This document shows positions 44,201 to 52,428 of a stretch of 64,000 nt of DNA, piece after piece. Source of the DNA: Paenibacillus radicis (ex Gao et al. 2016) (GTDB taxonomy: Bacteria > Bacillota > Bacilli > Paenibacillales > Paenibacillaceae). The notes under the pieces were generated by a model. The model saw only the letters and a list, made by a program, of their open reading frames with translations, was not told where the DNA came from and did not search any database. The translations under genes were made by a program, and so were the position numbers. Each line of letters begins with the position of its first letter. Within the stretch, counting starts at the first letter, position 1. The DNA lies in NCBI RefSeq assembly GCF_014641555.1, contig NZ_BMHY01000004.1, positions 372,001-436,000 on the forward strand, in the 5' to 3' direction.

Positions 44201-44287
44201 ATCACAAGCTCGGAAGACTGGATCACGGAGCTATCGACGGACGCGCTGCTAGATCTGTTTACGCTGCGGCGCGACTGGTCGGAATAA
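41231..44287 (+). CDS. SNF2-family DEAD/DEAH-box helicase
   Basis: A SWI2/SNF2 ATPase of 1018 residues. An N-terminal 480 residues or so contain a SNF2-associated domain. The helicase motifs follow: LADDMGLGKTIQFITYL (I), LLICPTSVLGNWQKE (Ia), LDEAQNIKN (II), ALTGTPIENRLSELWSI (III), LIFTQYIGMGEM (IV), ILSIKAGGVGLNLTAANHVF (V) and RAYRMGQTRDVQVHKF (VI). It likely translocates on double-stranded DNA and remodels nucleoprotein. ATG 41231 overlaps the SWIM gene stop, implying coupled translation. Strongly GC-rich. Confidence 0.93.
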   Translation: MNAYADTLTIQVSLTEQGDALIFGADASGYAPGLLVKQRLFAWHEPSFYGTELEIEKLQDELELVVLPAEMVLPFFADPGLLPMHVSWRFEGDAARLAAIAPSLERGIAEQKFIPSFQDYKAGKLRWTWDTAAFDAKSRRALRALAGGENREFIGLHDEQEADSDWDEETSGLTGLVAAFSAAVFQRYYSTEEAAGDLRRDFPLLFVHDRAAAAAGLDERGWLVATGWKADTLPFRPLLQLLEPVDAEAGGWHLALLLQDKLEPAKLVPVRLAADGEASGTWPSNWKPHVHERSAAWLAHLRASLPADRLAGSPVDVLNAPLSDEDAWRFLTIDSQSLLTAGWQVLLPAWWEEASRKKPRLRAKVRPGEGEGERAGGSRSFFGLDALIEFDWRVSIGDTDLSEAEFRELVARGERLAQFRGQWVPLDPALLSQIRKAMAGVDPRRGLSFQDVLQLHLRRNNSSFTPAVAEKADEGGRGEGSESKGELEMDVELNDHLKTVMAQLTQQTEWPSIPVPQTLHAELRSYQQGGFSWLAFLRRLGIGAVLADDMGLGKTIQFITYLLHVAEEASASGGRRPALLICPTSVLGNWQKEVHRFAPSLRILLHYGSKRLSGDAFYTEAAEVDLVLTSYATSTLDQELLGGYTWSAICLDEAQNIKNAGTKQAKAVKSLPARHRIALTGTPIENRLSELWSIYDFTNPGYLGTARAFAERFGQAIERERDEKRTQELQRLVKPFMLRRKKKDPNIMLDLPEKNEMKTYIHLTGEQSALYEQTVKELMDEVKKVKGIQRKGAILSALTRLKQLCDHPVLLTKEAVPVPEDEREEAAESAMLISRSAKLERLLELVRELRDEGERCLIFTQYIGMGEMLQRVIGRELGEPVLYLHGGSSKTARDRMIEQFQSRELPAAEQPNVFILSIKAGGVGLNLTAANHVFHFDRWWNPAVENQATDRAYRMGQTRDVQVHKFISLGTLEERIDEMLESKQQLSNDVITSSEDWITELSTDALLDLFTLRRDWSE

Positions 44288-44305
44288 GCAGAGGGAGTCA
44301 TTGAA

Positions 44306-44581
44306 ATGAGGGCATTTATTAAGTCTACAATACTGCAAGGCAGTTTTCTTGGGGTTGTAGTGTTAATCGTACTTTTCACATTGAATTATCGTGCAGTGTT
44401 GGGAATGCTTACTGCAAACAAGCAAGAGGATTTTTCATATCAAGATAGCTATTCTATCGTTTATCATGGTGTTTTTCAGGATTCACCTATACTTGCTATT
44501 ATATTTTGGATACTAATAGTTGCAATTGTCTCCATTACTATCGTAGGAGTTGCTAAGTTTTTGTGGCTTAGATTTAAATGA
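44306..44581 (+). CDS. Small two-helix membrane protein
   Basis: A 91-residue protein with TM helices at about residues 10-32 (ILQGSFLGVVVLIVLFTLNY) and 62-85 (ILAIIFWILIVAIVSITIVG) and a polar loop between. No family recognised. It starts 19 bases after the SNF2 stop, with GAGGGAG upstream, but its base composition is AT-rich like the following genes, not like the SNF2 gene. Confidence 0.65.
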   Translation: MRAFIKSTILQGSFLGVVVLIVLFTLNYRAVLGMLTANKQEDFSYQDSYSIVYHGVFQDSPILAIIFWILIVAIVSITIVGVAKFLWLRFK

Positions 44582-44595
44582 AAAAGCAACTTCGT

Positions 44596-44629
44596 AAGGC
44601 CGCCGGTAACTATGATCGGCGGCCTTTTT
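44596..44629 (+). terminator. Terminator
   Basis: AAGGCCGCCG / CGGCGGCCTT stem, then TTTC. Confidence 0.87.
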
Positions 44630-44754
44630 CTCGAGTATGGGGCAGGATATCTTAATCACAACACGAATACCTCAATATCGCGGATTTCACTATTTTGGAA
44701 AAAAAGATGTTATCTGAAAGACACGCAATGATTATTTTTGAAGGGATGATTAAA

Positions 44755-45363
44755 TTGAAGCAAGGGATAGTCGTTTTTCTAAATGGAACTTCAAGTTCCG
44801 GCAAGACTTCCATATCGACTGAACTATTAAAACAGAATAAAATCTCATTTAAGCATTTATCCATTGATGATTTTTTATTAAGATTGTTACGCGACTACTT
44901 TGATTTTATTAACACGGAATGTTCAAGTACTGAATCAGCCGATAGAGAAGAAGTACAAGTTTCCAACGATATCATTATTAATCCATTGGTTTCATTATTT
45001 TTTTCAACCATTAAATTTATGTCGGCAAAGGGGATAAACATAGTTGTAGATACCGTAAATGATAATGACGAGCGGCTTAATGCATGTCTAGAATTATTAA
45101 TCGATCATCCCGTACTATTTGTAGGAGTAACTTGCTCGAAAGAGGAACTTACCAGGAGAGAAGATTTACGGGGAGATAGACAGAGTGGATTAGCAATCTC
45201 ACAGTATGATCAAGTTTATTGCTTTGATGAGTATGACATTGAACTAAATACTGAAGCCTTGAGACCAGATGAATGCGCCAATTTGATATTAGATTTTATT
45301 AGATCAAATCGAGAATACTCTGCTTTTAAAAAGATAAACAAAAAAAGTGTTGGTGTTTCATAG
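44755..45363 (+). CDS. Chloramphenicol phosphotransferase-like (CPT) P-loop kinase
   Basis: A 202-residue P-loop kinase: Walker A in VVFLNGTSSSGKTSIS, HLSIDDFLL, and the CPT signature VGVTCSKEELTRREDLRGDR and GLAISQYDQVY with DIELNTEALRPDECANLIL. CPT of Streptomyces venezuelae phosphorylates chloramphenicol; most relatives have unknown substrates. TTG 44755 follows GAAGGG by about 10 bases; an in-frame ATG at 44746 is too close to that site. Confidence 0.8.
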   Translation: MKQGIVVFLNGTSSSGKTSISTELLKQNKISFKHLSIDDFLLRLLRDYFDFINTECSSTESADREEVQVSNDIIINPLVSLFFSTIKFMSAKGINIVVDTVNDNDERLNACLELLIDHPVLFVGVTCSKEELTRREDLRGDRQSGLAISQYDQVYCFDEYDIELNTEALRPDECANLILDFIRSNREYSAFKKINKKSVGVS

Positions 45364-45498
45364 AAGCCGATTCCTTCAGAAAATACCAAGTTCACGCTTC
45401 GGTAATTACCGATAGTTTTGATATATCCGTTTTTCCTGAAAATCCACCGAAAAGTGGGTTAAAAAAAGAGTGTAAGTGTAAGAGGGGAACGAAGAAGC

Positions 45499-46014
45499 TT
45501 GAAGAATATAGAGGCTTTAATACAACAGATATCGAGCTTGTCAAACTGCAGAATTAATCGACCGAATGGTATTCCGGTAACAGAAAGCTACAACCTCCCT
45601 GCTGATCTTAAACGATTTTATGAGCTTTGCGGTGGAATGATTTTATTTGATAACAAAGATTATTCTATTCATATCGTCTCTCCTGAGGAATTCATCTCTT
45701 CTAATCCAGTAATTGTTGGAGAACAGGTTGAGGAGGACATATCTTCTCATTGGTTTATTATCGCCCATGATGGTAATGGTGACTACCTTTCTATTGATCT
45801 GCATCCAAAACGAGTGGGTAAATGTTACGACAGTTTTTGGGATCGACATGGTGTAGTGGGGGATTGCCCTGTAGTGGCAAGGTCATTTAACGAATTGTTG
45901 AATGATCTGGTTCAAAATAACGGGGAACGATGGTATTGGCTTAAAGAAGATTTTGAATCATTAGGAGATGCTTACGATATTATTGATGATGAATTGTTCA
46001 TCCTGATTGAATAG
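45499..46014 (+). CDS. SMI1/KNR4 (SUKH) family protein
   Basis: A 171-residue SUKH protein: YNLPADLKRFYELCGGMILF, IVSPEEF, then WFIIAHDGNGDYLSIDLHPK and FWDRHGVVGDCPVVARSFNE. An orphan immunity-type gene, the second SUKH gene in this window. TTG start, about 9 bases after GGGGAA. Confidence 0.82.
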   Translation: MKNIEALIQQISSLSNCRINRPNGIPVTESYNLPADLKRFYELCGGMILFDNKDYSIHIVSPEEFISSNPVIVGEQVEEDISSHWFIIAHDGNGDYLSIDLHPKRVGKCYDSFWDRHGVVGDCPVVARSFNELLNDLVQNNGERWYWLKEDFESLGDAYDIIDDELFILIE

Positions 46015-46100
46015 GCTTGATTAAGTTCCGTTGTAAGCTATTTTAACTTTAAGCGACACTCATTCAAGCCAAAAACCGTTTTACGAGTTTCCATTCAACC

Positions 46101-46127
46101 AAAGTCGCATAAATTGCGGCTTTTTTT
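46101..46127 (+). terminator. Terminator, repeated family
   Basis: AAAGTCGCA-TAAAT-TGCGGCTTT followed by T7. Confidence 0.87.
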
Positions 46128-46171
46128 ATTTTATATTCAAATTCATAGTAGCGCTCCTTAATAGGGAAAGG

Positions 46172-46523
46172 TTGACACTCCCGGAGCGATATAAGCTGCA
46201 ACAGGTCTGGTTGATGCAGAGCTCGCCGGATGAGGATCGTTGGCACGAAATTCGAATCTTTCCAGCGTATCGATGGACAAGCGTTCCAAGTGAAGGTGAA
46301 CGCCGTCGAATTAGCCGGGCAGGAGGTATACAAGACTGAGCCGTACAAGATTGACGAGGCACTGAGCAGCTCTAGTGAACCCGATGTTTTCAGCTATTTT
46401 TGGAAGGAAAATGACGTTTGCTACCTCGTGCAGTTTAACAGTGGGGAGGGGCGCGAGATGGATGAGATCGTGACCTCCTTGATTCGGGAGCAATCTGTAG
46501 ACATTAGCCGATTGAAAAAATAA
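46172..46523 (+). pseudogene. Fragment of a DUF4367-like protein, frameshifted
   Basis: One frame reads LPERYKLQQVWLMQSSPDED then RWHEIRI near 46175-46255. The second frame continues FQRIDGQAFQVKVNAVELAG and YFWKENDVCYLVQFNSGEGR to the stop at 46523. The order and motifs (LPE-Y start, a Trp/Val-rich strand, a C-terminal amphipathic helix) resemble the DUF4367 domain of secreted or anti-sigma-type proteins. The N-terminal part and the correct frame are missing, so this is a remnant. The 97-residue second frame alone has an ATG at 46230. Confidence 0.45.
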
Positions 46524-46537
46524 CAGGCATAACCTAA

Positions 46538-46588
46538 ACGACCAAGAGCAACTCGCCCCAGCGGCGGGTTGAGCTTGGTCGTATTTGT
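46538..46588 (+). terminator. Terminator
   Basis: ACGACCAAG ... CTTGGTCGT outer stem with an inner GCAAC-CGCC / GGCG-GTTG pairing, followed by ATTTG. Confidence 0.78.
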
Positions 46589-46750
46589 TTATGATGAAAG
46601 CTGTTCAAGAGATCCAGTACCGCAAGATCGAATAATAAAAATTGTAAGGTAAATGTAAGACGATGTAAGGCAAATCGATGGCTTAGGCAAGCCTGGCAGG
46701 ATAAGATTGGAACAAAAGAATACAGAAGTTTTTTAAAAAGGAGAATCGAG

Positions 46751-48253
46751 ATGAGGCTGTTTGAACTGTTGCTTTTTTTGTCGAACATCGGGTTGTTTGC
46801 ATTAACAGTCCTATTAAAAAGAGGACGTCGTACAATTCCAGTATTCATTGCAAGCGGAATTTCCACAGTTTTACTGGTGATTCATTGGACAGTGGAAAGA
46901 TACAGAATTCAGTTATTGTTCCCATATTGCATAACGATCCTTTTTTTAGCCATTTCAAGTTATAGCTATTTTAGAAAAACCAGCCCAAAGAAAGTCCCGC
47001 GATTCATGTTGGGGGCAACTTATACAGCTATAGCGCTTATGCTGATCGCAACAGCGGGTCTTATGTATACATTTCCAGTTTTTAAACTGCCAGAGCCGAC
47101 AGGCGAATTTAAAGTAGGAACACAAACTTTTCATTTTGTGGATCCAAATCGGGAAGAGAATTTCGACCAATCCAGAGAGGGTAAGAGAGAATTGATGGTG
47201 CAAGTATGGTATCCGGCTCACGCTGGCACCGGCAAGTACGCTCCCTTTATTCCCGATACCCAGATTTTAAGTTACATGGCCGAGAACTATGGCCTTCCCG
47301 GGTTTACTTTACAACACCTGAAGTACGTATCCAGTCATGCTTATTCGGGGGCCGAAGTCTCTTCGGCACAGACTTCATACCCGTTGATCCTAGCGAATCC
47401 CGGCTTCGGCTCTTCCAGGTTCCTCCACACGTCGCAAGCTGAAAATCTCGCCAGTCACGGATATATCGTGGCAGTAATCGACCATACCTACAATACATTT
47501 GCAACCGTGCTTCCGGATGGTCGAATTACGACCAGCACAACCAACGACTTATTCTCGCCCGACCATGATTACAAGACGGAAAGCGGTAATCGCGACAAGT
47601 TGGGAAGAGTTTTAACCGACGATGTGGCGCTAGCGCTGGACCAATTCGAGCTCATCCAATCGGGAAAGATTTCAAGTCATCTAAAAGGAAGGATTGATCT
47701 CAGTCATGTCGGGGTGTTCGGTCATTCTATCGGCGGAGCGACAGCCTATGACGCTTCTTACGATCCTCGAATCACGGTTGGCATAGACTTGGATGGAGCG
47801 CTTTATCGACTGCGTGACAGAGAGGGGCTGCGAAAGCCGTTTTTGTTCATGAACTCGGAAAGCGAATTCGAAAGATTGAAAAGGGTCAGGGATAACCGGG
47901 ATTATACAGATCAAGAGCTTAAACGTATGGGCAACACAAGAGAATGGATGGATCAAGTAACGAAAGACAAAAAGCTGGAGCTTGAACGGATGCGCGAATC
48001 AGTCGGCTCAGGGGGACAAATCATCTATATCGAAAATTCGGAGCATTTGAATTTCACCGACGTGCAATTCATTTCCCCGATGTTCAAGATGTTGGGCATT
48101 ACAGGTAAGATTGCGCCCGAAAGAACGAACTCCATTATCAATGCCTATATGCTGGATTTCTTCGATATGTATCTGAAAAATCAAGGCGGAATCTTAATGA
48201 AAGGACCGGATAGTCACTTTCCGGAGGTTAAGTTCGCAACCTCGCTATTATAA
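46751..48253 (+). CDS. Alpha/beta hydrolase, PAF-acetylhydrolase-like, with N-terminal TM helices
   Basis: A 500-residue protein. Four membrane helices occupy about residues 1-120. The rest is an extracytoplasmic alpha/beta hydrolase of the platelet-activating-factor acetylhydrolase II family: LMVQVWYPAHAG, PLILANPGFGSSRF, HGYIVAVIDHTYNTF and the nucleophile elbow GVFGHSIGGATAYDA. Catalytic Asp is probably in ITVGIDLDGA, His in ENSEHLNFTD. Expected to cleave short acyl esters of phospholipids or similar substrates. The ATG follows AAAAGGAG. Confidence 0.85.
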   Translation: MRLFELLLFLSNIGLFALTVLLKRGRRTIPVFIASGISTVLLVIHWTVERYRIQLLFPYCITILFLAISSYSYFRKTSPKKVPRFMLGATYTAIALMLIATAGLMYTFPVFKLPEPTGEFKVGTQTFHFVDPNREENFDQSREGKRELMVQVWYPAHAGTGKYAPFIPDTQILSYMAENYGLPGFTLQHLKYVSSHAYSGAEVSSAQTSYPLILANPGFGSSRFLHTSQAENLASHGYIVAVIDHTYNTFATVLPDGRITTSTTNDLFSPDHDYKTESGNRDKLGRVLTDDVALALDQFELIQSGKISSHLKGRIDLSHVGVFGHSIGGATAYDASYDPRITVGIDLDGALYRLRDREGLRKPFLFMNSESEFERLKRVRDNRDYTDQELKRMGNTREWMDQVTKDKKLELERMRESVGSGGQIIYIENSEHLNFTDVQFISPMFKMLGITGKIAPERTNSIINAYMLDFFDMYLKNQGGILMKGPDSHFPEVKFATSLL

Positions 48254-48280
48254 AATACGGAACAGCCTTCCGATAATAAT

Positions 48281-48340
48281 AACTCCCCGTCAAGCAGACA
48301 GGTTTATAAATAAACCGCTGCGTGAAGGGGAGTTTTCCTT
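48281..48340. terminator. Long three-part terminator hairpin
   Basis: Outer AACTCCCC / GGGGAGTT, middle CAG / CTG and inner GGTTTAT / ATAAACC pairings, followed by TTCC. It lies between the converging hydrolase and DUF1572 genes. Confidence 0.75.
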
Positions 48341-48354
48341 TTATTTATAATAAT

Positions 48355-48930
48355 TTAATTAGACTTGTTCAGTTCTTCATCTATAAAATTTTTTATAGCT
48401 TTTTCCTTAGAAAACTTATCGTTATTATATTGTTTAGAGCCGTTCTTTGGAACAGATAAGCTATTCCAGCTGCTTTTCTTTAGCATTTTTGCAGCATAAA
48501 TAATTTGTCCGACGTGATACGGATAATGTGCCAATTGTCTATTAATGGCCTCAACAACTGTATGACCTTCATTGCGAATATATACAATTTGCAGTAATTG
48601 ATCTGTTGTAATGGAATCTATTGCATTCAGTAGACATGCCCAGCCTTCGTTCCATTTCATTAAAAGCTCGTCTTTCGTTTCAATATCATTCTCAAATTCC
48701 GCATCTCGATCTCTCCAAGACTTTTCTCCATCGCTGGTTAAAAACTCTGTCCATCTTGAAAGCATATTACCCCATAGGTGTTTTACTATAGTTGCGATGC
48801 TATTAGAATCGTCATTAAAAGTCTCAAATAGTTGTTCTGAATCGACTTGATTAATAGCTGCTTCGCCTAATGTTTTGTAATAAAGAAATTGTTTCTTTGC
48901 ACTTTCCAAATAAATTTGCTCCGTATTCAT
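48355..48930 (-). CDS. DUF1572/DinB superfamily protein
   Basis: A 191-residue DinB-like four-helix protein of the DUF1572 group: SIATIVKHLWGNMLSRWTEF with a metal His, WRDRDAEFENDIETKDELLM, and QLAHYPYHVGQIIYAAKML with two more His. ATG 48930 is 6 bases after AGGAGG on the minus strand; the longer frame upstream is not similar to the family. Confidence 0.85.
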   Translation of the reverse strand: MNTEQIYLESAKKQFLYYKTLGEAAINQVDSEQLFETFNDDSNSIATIVKHLWGNMLSRWTEFLTSDGEKSWRDRDAEFENDIETKDELLMKWNEGWACLLNAIDSITTDQLLQIVYIRNEGHTVVEAINRQLAHYPYHVGQIIYAAKMLKKSSWNSLSVPKNGSKQYNNDKFSKEKAIKNFIDEELNKSN

Positions 48931-49108
48931 GTCTAACCTCCTAATTTTGAAATTACAATTCACTTAAGCTTTTTATCATGTACGATTACATCTTTATGAT
49001 CTAGCTTAATCTCTTTAGTTACTTCTATCAATGCCTGTCTATTAAAGGGCAGGATAGCTGAATGACTTCGCGAATTCTTTAATGAGACGGAATATTCAGG
49101 AGGATTAT

Positions 49109-49696
49109 ATGAAGACTATCATCTATATGGTTAGGCATGCTGAATCACCATATACTGAAGGAACCGAGAGAACAAGAGGACTCACTATTAAGGGCAAAGG
49201 CGATGTTGAAAAAATTACAGCAATTCTTAAAGAAGAAGGAATCGATATTGTTGTATCTAGCCCGTATAACCGAGCAATCCTGAGTATTGAGGGATTGGCA
49301 CAAAACTTAGGAGTAGAAATCAAAACATTTGAAGATCTCAGGGAAAGATATTTTGCTGAAGAAATCATTGAAAATGCGGAGCTAATGTCAGCTATTACAG
49401 ATAAATTTTATGATTTTGATTATTGTTTGCCGGGAGGGGAGTCTAATTCTGATTGCCAGAATAGATCGATATCCGTGCTAAAAAACATATTAAAGGAACA
49501 CTCTGGGAAAAAAATAGCGATTGGAACACATGGACTTGTAATGACTTTAATGATGAATTATTTTGATTCAAGTTATGGTTTGAATTTTTTAAATCAATTA
49601 AAGAAGCCTGATATATATAAATTAAGTTTTGAAAATTTAGAATTAAAAGAAGTAACAAGACTGTGGAATGAGGATTCGAAGAACCCCTCACTTTAA
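49109..49696 (+). CDS. Histidine phosphatase family protein
   Basis: A 195-residue phosphoglycerate mutase-like phosphatase: catalytic RHA in IIYMVRHAESPYTEGTERT, SSPYNRAILSIEGLA, an Arg/Glu acid region (RERYFAEEI) and the second His in IAIGTHGLVMTLMMNYF. Substrate unknown. ATG 49109 follows CAGGAGGA, favouring it over the frame start at 49082. Another family member lies at 56606. Confidence 0.85.
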   Translation: MKTIIYMVRHAESPYTEGTERTRGLTIKGKGDVEKITAILKEEGIDIVVSSPYNRAILSIEGLAQNLGVEIKTFEDLRERYFAEEIIENAELMSAITDKFYDFDYCLPGGESNSDCQNRSISVLKNILKEHSGKKIAIGTHGLVMTLMMNYFDSSYGLNFLNQLKKPDIYKLSFENLELKEVTRLWNEDSKNPSL

Positions 49697-49819
49697 CATA
49701 CGAGCTGTACAAGCAAAAAGCCCGCAAGAGACTCAGAAGTGAGGAAGGTCAATCTTGAGGTCGGGTGGCTTTCGCTAGCCTACGATTTTCTCACGAAGGC
49801 AGCTATAGATCAAAAAAAC

Positions 49820-49870
49820 AGGAATGGCGATACAAGGATGAGCTCCCTCAGCATCGCCATTCCTTTATTT
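49820..49870 (+). terminator. Terminator downstream of the phosphatase gene
   Basis: AGGAATGGCGAT / ATCGCCATTCCT, 12-bp perfect stem, 21-base loop, then TTATTTTT. Confidence 0.82.
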
Positions 49871-49961
49871 TTGCTGTTGGTAATCAAGTGAGCGGTTCCA
49901 TGGAGAAAAAACTGTTTTTTTATTACTAGTCATATTACAAGTTTAGTATGTTTTTAAACGC

Positions 49962-50357
49962 TTAATTGTAGATGCCTGCCATCACATGCCAACTGCCGGA
50001 AGCGGACAATGTATAAAAATATTGACCTGCTGTCGTTCCTGTCACGATAGGAATAAGAGGTGCGCCTGATGCGCCAGGATAGGTGTATTGCTGTGAGGCC
50101 AGGGAAATGGTTTTTGAACCGACCCATACATTCGTGCAGGATGAGGCAGATGATGTGGTACACTCCTTTTTGTACACATTGACGGTAAGGGTGTCGTGAT
50201 ATTGGCCGGTGTTGACGATTACACCGTTGCCGAAATAGATGGTACCGCCGCTGAGATTGTAGACCGGGCTGGTATAAGAAAAAGCAGCGAATACCGACGG
50301 CGCGAATGAAACCAACAGGGCTACCACTAGCAGGACGGAGATAAAAGCTCTTTTCAT
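49962..50357 (-). CDS. Secreted protein of unknown function
   Basis: A 131-residue protein with a clear signal peptide (MKRAFISVLLVVALLVSFAPS, then VFA|AF). The mature part is a Thr/Ser/Gly-rich beta protein with two cysteines close together (KKECTTSSASSCTNVW), probably a disulfide. It resembles small extracellular beta-sandwich proteins of Paenibacillus, not assigned. ATG 50357 was chosen because AAAGGT precedes it and the signal peptide starts there. Confidence 0.72.
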   Translation of the reverse strand: MKRAFISVLLVVALLVSFAPSVFAAFSYTSPVYNLSGGTIYFGNGVIVNTGQYHDTLTVNVYKKECTTSSASSCTNVWVGSKTISLASQQYTYPGASGAPLIPIVTGTTAGQYFYTLSASGSWHVMAGIYN

Positions 50358-50763
50358 CACAGTACCTTTGATCATTCGATCCGTAATAAATTGCGGTTGC
50401 ATCATCATTAACGATTCCTCCTTAGATTTGACTATCGATTCAAATTTGAGTCATCTTGCAAATTCATGTTCATTCAATAAGTTCCATAATCTCCTTTCCG
50501 AATAAGTTCATTGTTCAGCCCTTCAATAGATAGAGGAGTGTTATCAACGCTGGGAGAATGAAAGGGGAACTCTTACATAGATTCTATTTTATGTATATTT
50601 TATATGCAATAGGATCATGGGGTTATTTTCACCTTTCAGGAGGGGGAAATTTAACTTGCAAGTGATCGTGCGAATACGGTGGTCTTGGCGCTAAGCTAAT
50701 GGCCGCTTACTGTGTTAGAATAAATGAGATGAACTGGATGATGGATCAGCGAGGGAACAGAAA
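50358..50763. other. Intergenic region without a gene
   Basis: About 400 bp between the divergent secreted-protein and WYL genes. It is AT-rich on the left and should hold both promoters. I see no clear dyad, riboswitch or short gene in it. Confidence 0.6.
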
Positions 50764-51711
50764 ATGAATAAAACCGAACGGCAGCTTGCCATAATGCTTG
50801 AACTACAACGAAGCAAGGTATTAAGAGCGGAGGATATAGCTTCATTATTTGAGACGAGCGTACGGACGATATATCGAGATATTCAAGCCTTGAGCGAAAT
50901 GGGGATCCCCATATTGGGAGCTCCCGGTCAGGGTTATTCTTTGATTGAAGGATACTTCCTCCCGCCGGTCAGTTTTTCGGTGGAAGAGACCGTGGCCCTG
51001 CTTATAGGAACAGATTTTATCGAACAAAGACTGGATGGGAATTACGGAACTGTGGCTCAGGCTGCCAGACGCAAGATTGAAGCTATTCTGCCGGAGCCAA
51101 TACGTGATGAGGCGGCACGCGTCCGCGAAACCATGAGGCTTCTTCACGTTAGTGAACCGTTAACTGGCTTGAGGGAAAAAGACTATCTCGGACAATTGCG
51201 GCGGGCGATTTTGGAGAGGCGAAAAATTAAGATTTCGTACCAGAAAAAAATACCGGAAGCGGACGGCAACAGGAAGAGTATGCGTGAAGTCGATCCGTAC
51301 GGACTGGCGCTCGTTCAGGGCAATTGGATTTTGCTCGGACGATGTGACCTGCGGCAAGATATCAGGCATTTCCGTTTGTCACGAATAACTGAATTAGTCG
51401 TTTTGGATAAGTACTTTATTATGCCGAAAGACTTTAACTTGAGCGATTATCGTCCGCCAGATGACCGTAACGAACGCGTGCTGATTCGGGCCAATCCGGA
51501 AATAGCTGATAAAATCGCCGAGACCGCTAATTTTTATATGGAAACGGTGGAGAAGCGGTTAGACGCTGTTTGGATTCACTTCCGTGTTCGAACGCCGGAG
51601 GAATTGCTGCATCTTATCCTTAGCTGGGGAGGAGACGTCGAGGTTGTGGAACCGGAGTCTTTACGCTGCCGGATTCGGGAAGAGGCCGAGAAGATTTTAA
51701 AACGCTACTGA
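50764..51711 (+). CDS. YafY-type HTH/WYL domain transcriptional regulator
   Basis: A 315-residue regulator. The DeoR-like HTH at residues 1-60 contains ILELQRSK-type helix LELQRSKVLRAEDIASLFET and SVRTIYRDIQALSEMGIPI. A WYL domain at about 140-225 contains RRAILERRKIKISYQ and VDPYGLALVQGNWILLGRCD, followed by a WCX C-terminal extension. It probably senses a ligand or single-stranded nucleic acid. It is followed closely by a DinB gene, a frequent partner of YafY regulators. Confidence 0.88.
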   Translation: MNKTERQLAIMLELQRSKVLRAEDIASLFETSVRTIYRDIQALSEMGIPILGAPGQGYSLIEGYFLPPVSFSVEETVALLIGTDFIEQRLDGNYGTVAQAARRKIEAILPEPIRDEAARVRETMRLLHVSEPLTGLREKDYLGQLRRAILERRKIKISYQKKIPEADGNRKSMREVDPYGLALVQGNWILLGRCDLRQDIRHFRLSRITELVVLDKYFIMPKDFNLSDYRPPDDRNERVLIRANPEIADKIAETANFYMETVEKRLDAVWIHFRVRTPEELLHLILSWGGDVEVVEPESLRCRIREEAEKILKRY

Positions 51712-51737
51712 CATGCTGTTGTCAGTAGCGTTTTTTT
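51701..51737 (+). terminator. Terminator overlapping the end of the WYL gene
   Basis: AACGCTACTGAC / GTCAGTAGCGTT with an 8-base loop, followed by T5. The left arm includes the last codons and stop of the gene. Confidence 0.87.
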
Positions 51738-51778
51738 ATACTGGGATTATATCAAGATGAATGAGGAGTGTTTTTTAT

Positions 51779-52324
51779 ATGAGAAGTACAACAGAAGCAT
51801 TGCAGGCGTTTGAAGCGACGATTGAACGGTATTTAGTTGAACTGGAAAACCTCGATATGGAGCAACTACTTGCAAAGCCGAATGAGGAGGAATGGTCGAT
51901 CGGTCAAATGTATATGCATTTGATTCAGTCGGCTCAATTCCTGCAGCTGCGTAATGTTGACCAATGTTTGGCGGGAAGCGAAGCAGTGCTGGGCAGCACG
52001 GGGGAAAAAACGGACAATGGCAGAGCCGCGTTTGAGCTTGGAAGTCTTCCGCCCATTCGGATACGGGTCCCGGCTTCACCACAGTACACACCGCAGCAGC
52101 CGGAGAGCAAGAAGCAGTTGATCGAAGGACTTCATAGCGTAGCGGAACGGATGAAACGTACTGAAATCGCTTTGAGTCAGGCGGTGGAAGGGAATACAAT
52201 CCTTCATCCAGGTTTAGGCGCGTTAAATGCTACAGAGTGGTTTTTGCTCGTAGAAATGCATTATAGGCATCATCTATTGCAGCTGGAACGTTTGAAAAAT
52301 TTTCAGAAAATTGCTAATGAGTAA
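51779..52324 (+). CDS. DinB family protein
   Basis: A 181-residue DinB superfamily protein: EEEWSIGQMYMHLIQSAQFL with the first His, then a long insert (RAAFELGSLPPIRIRVPASP), and WFLLVEMHYRHHLLQLERL with the C-terminal His pair. ATG 51779 is 10 bases after GAGGAG. It is separated from the WYL gene by a terminator, so it may have its own promoter. Confidence 0.82.
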   Translation: MRSTTEALQAFEATIERYLVELENLDMEQLLAKPNEEEWSIGQMYMHLIQSAQFLQLRNVDQCLAGSEAVLGSTGEKTDNGRAAFELGSLPPIRIRVPASPQYTPQQPESKKQLIEGLHSVAERMKRTEIALSQAVEGNTILHPGLGALNATEWFLLVEMHYRHHLLQLERLKNFQKIANE

Positions 52325-52388
52325 GAGACACAAGATGCCGACCTCCAATAGGAGTTAGGGCTATTGTTTACTTCAAAAGGTTTAAACC

Positions 52389-52425
52389 AAAAGCTCGTCT
52401 GCTAATAACAGGCGAGCTTTTTTTG
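52389..52425. terminator. Bidirectional terminator
   Basis: AAAAGCTCG-T-CTG / CAG-G-CGAGCTTTT hairpin between the converging DinB and ketopantoate reductase-like genes. Confidence 0.83.
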
Positions 52426-52428
52426 AAA

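Noticed and set aside
49697..49819. Possible structured RNA after the phosphatase gene
   Set aside because: Some G-rich stretches and short pairings, but no known RNA consensus (riboswitch, 6S, T-box) that I can recognise.
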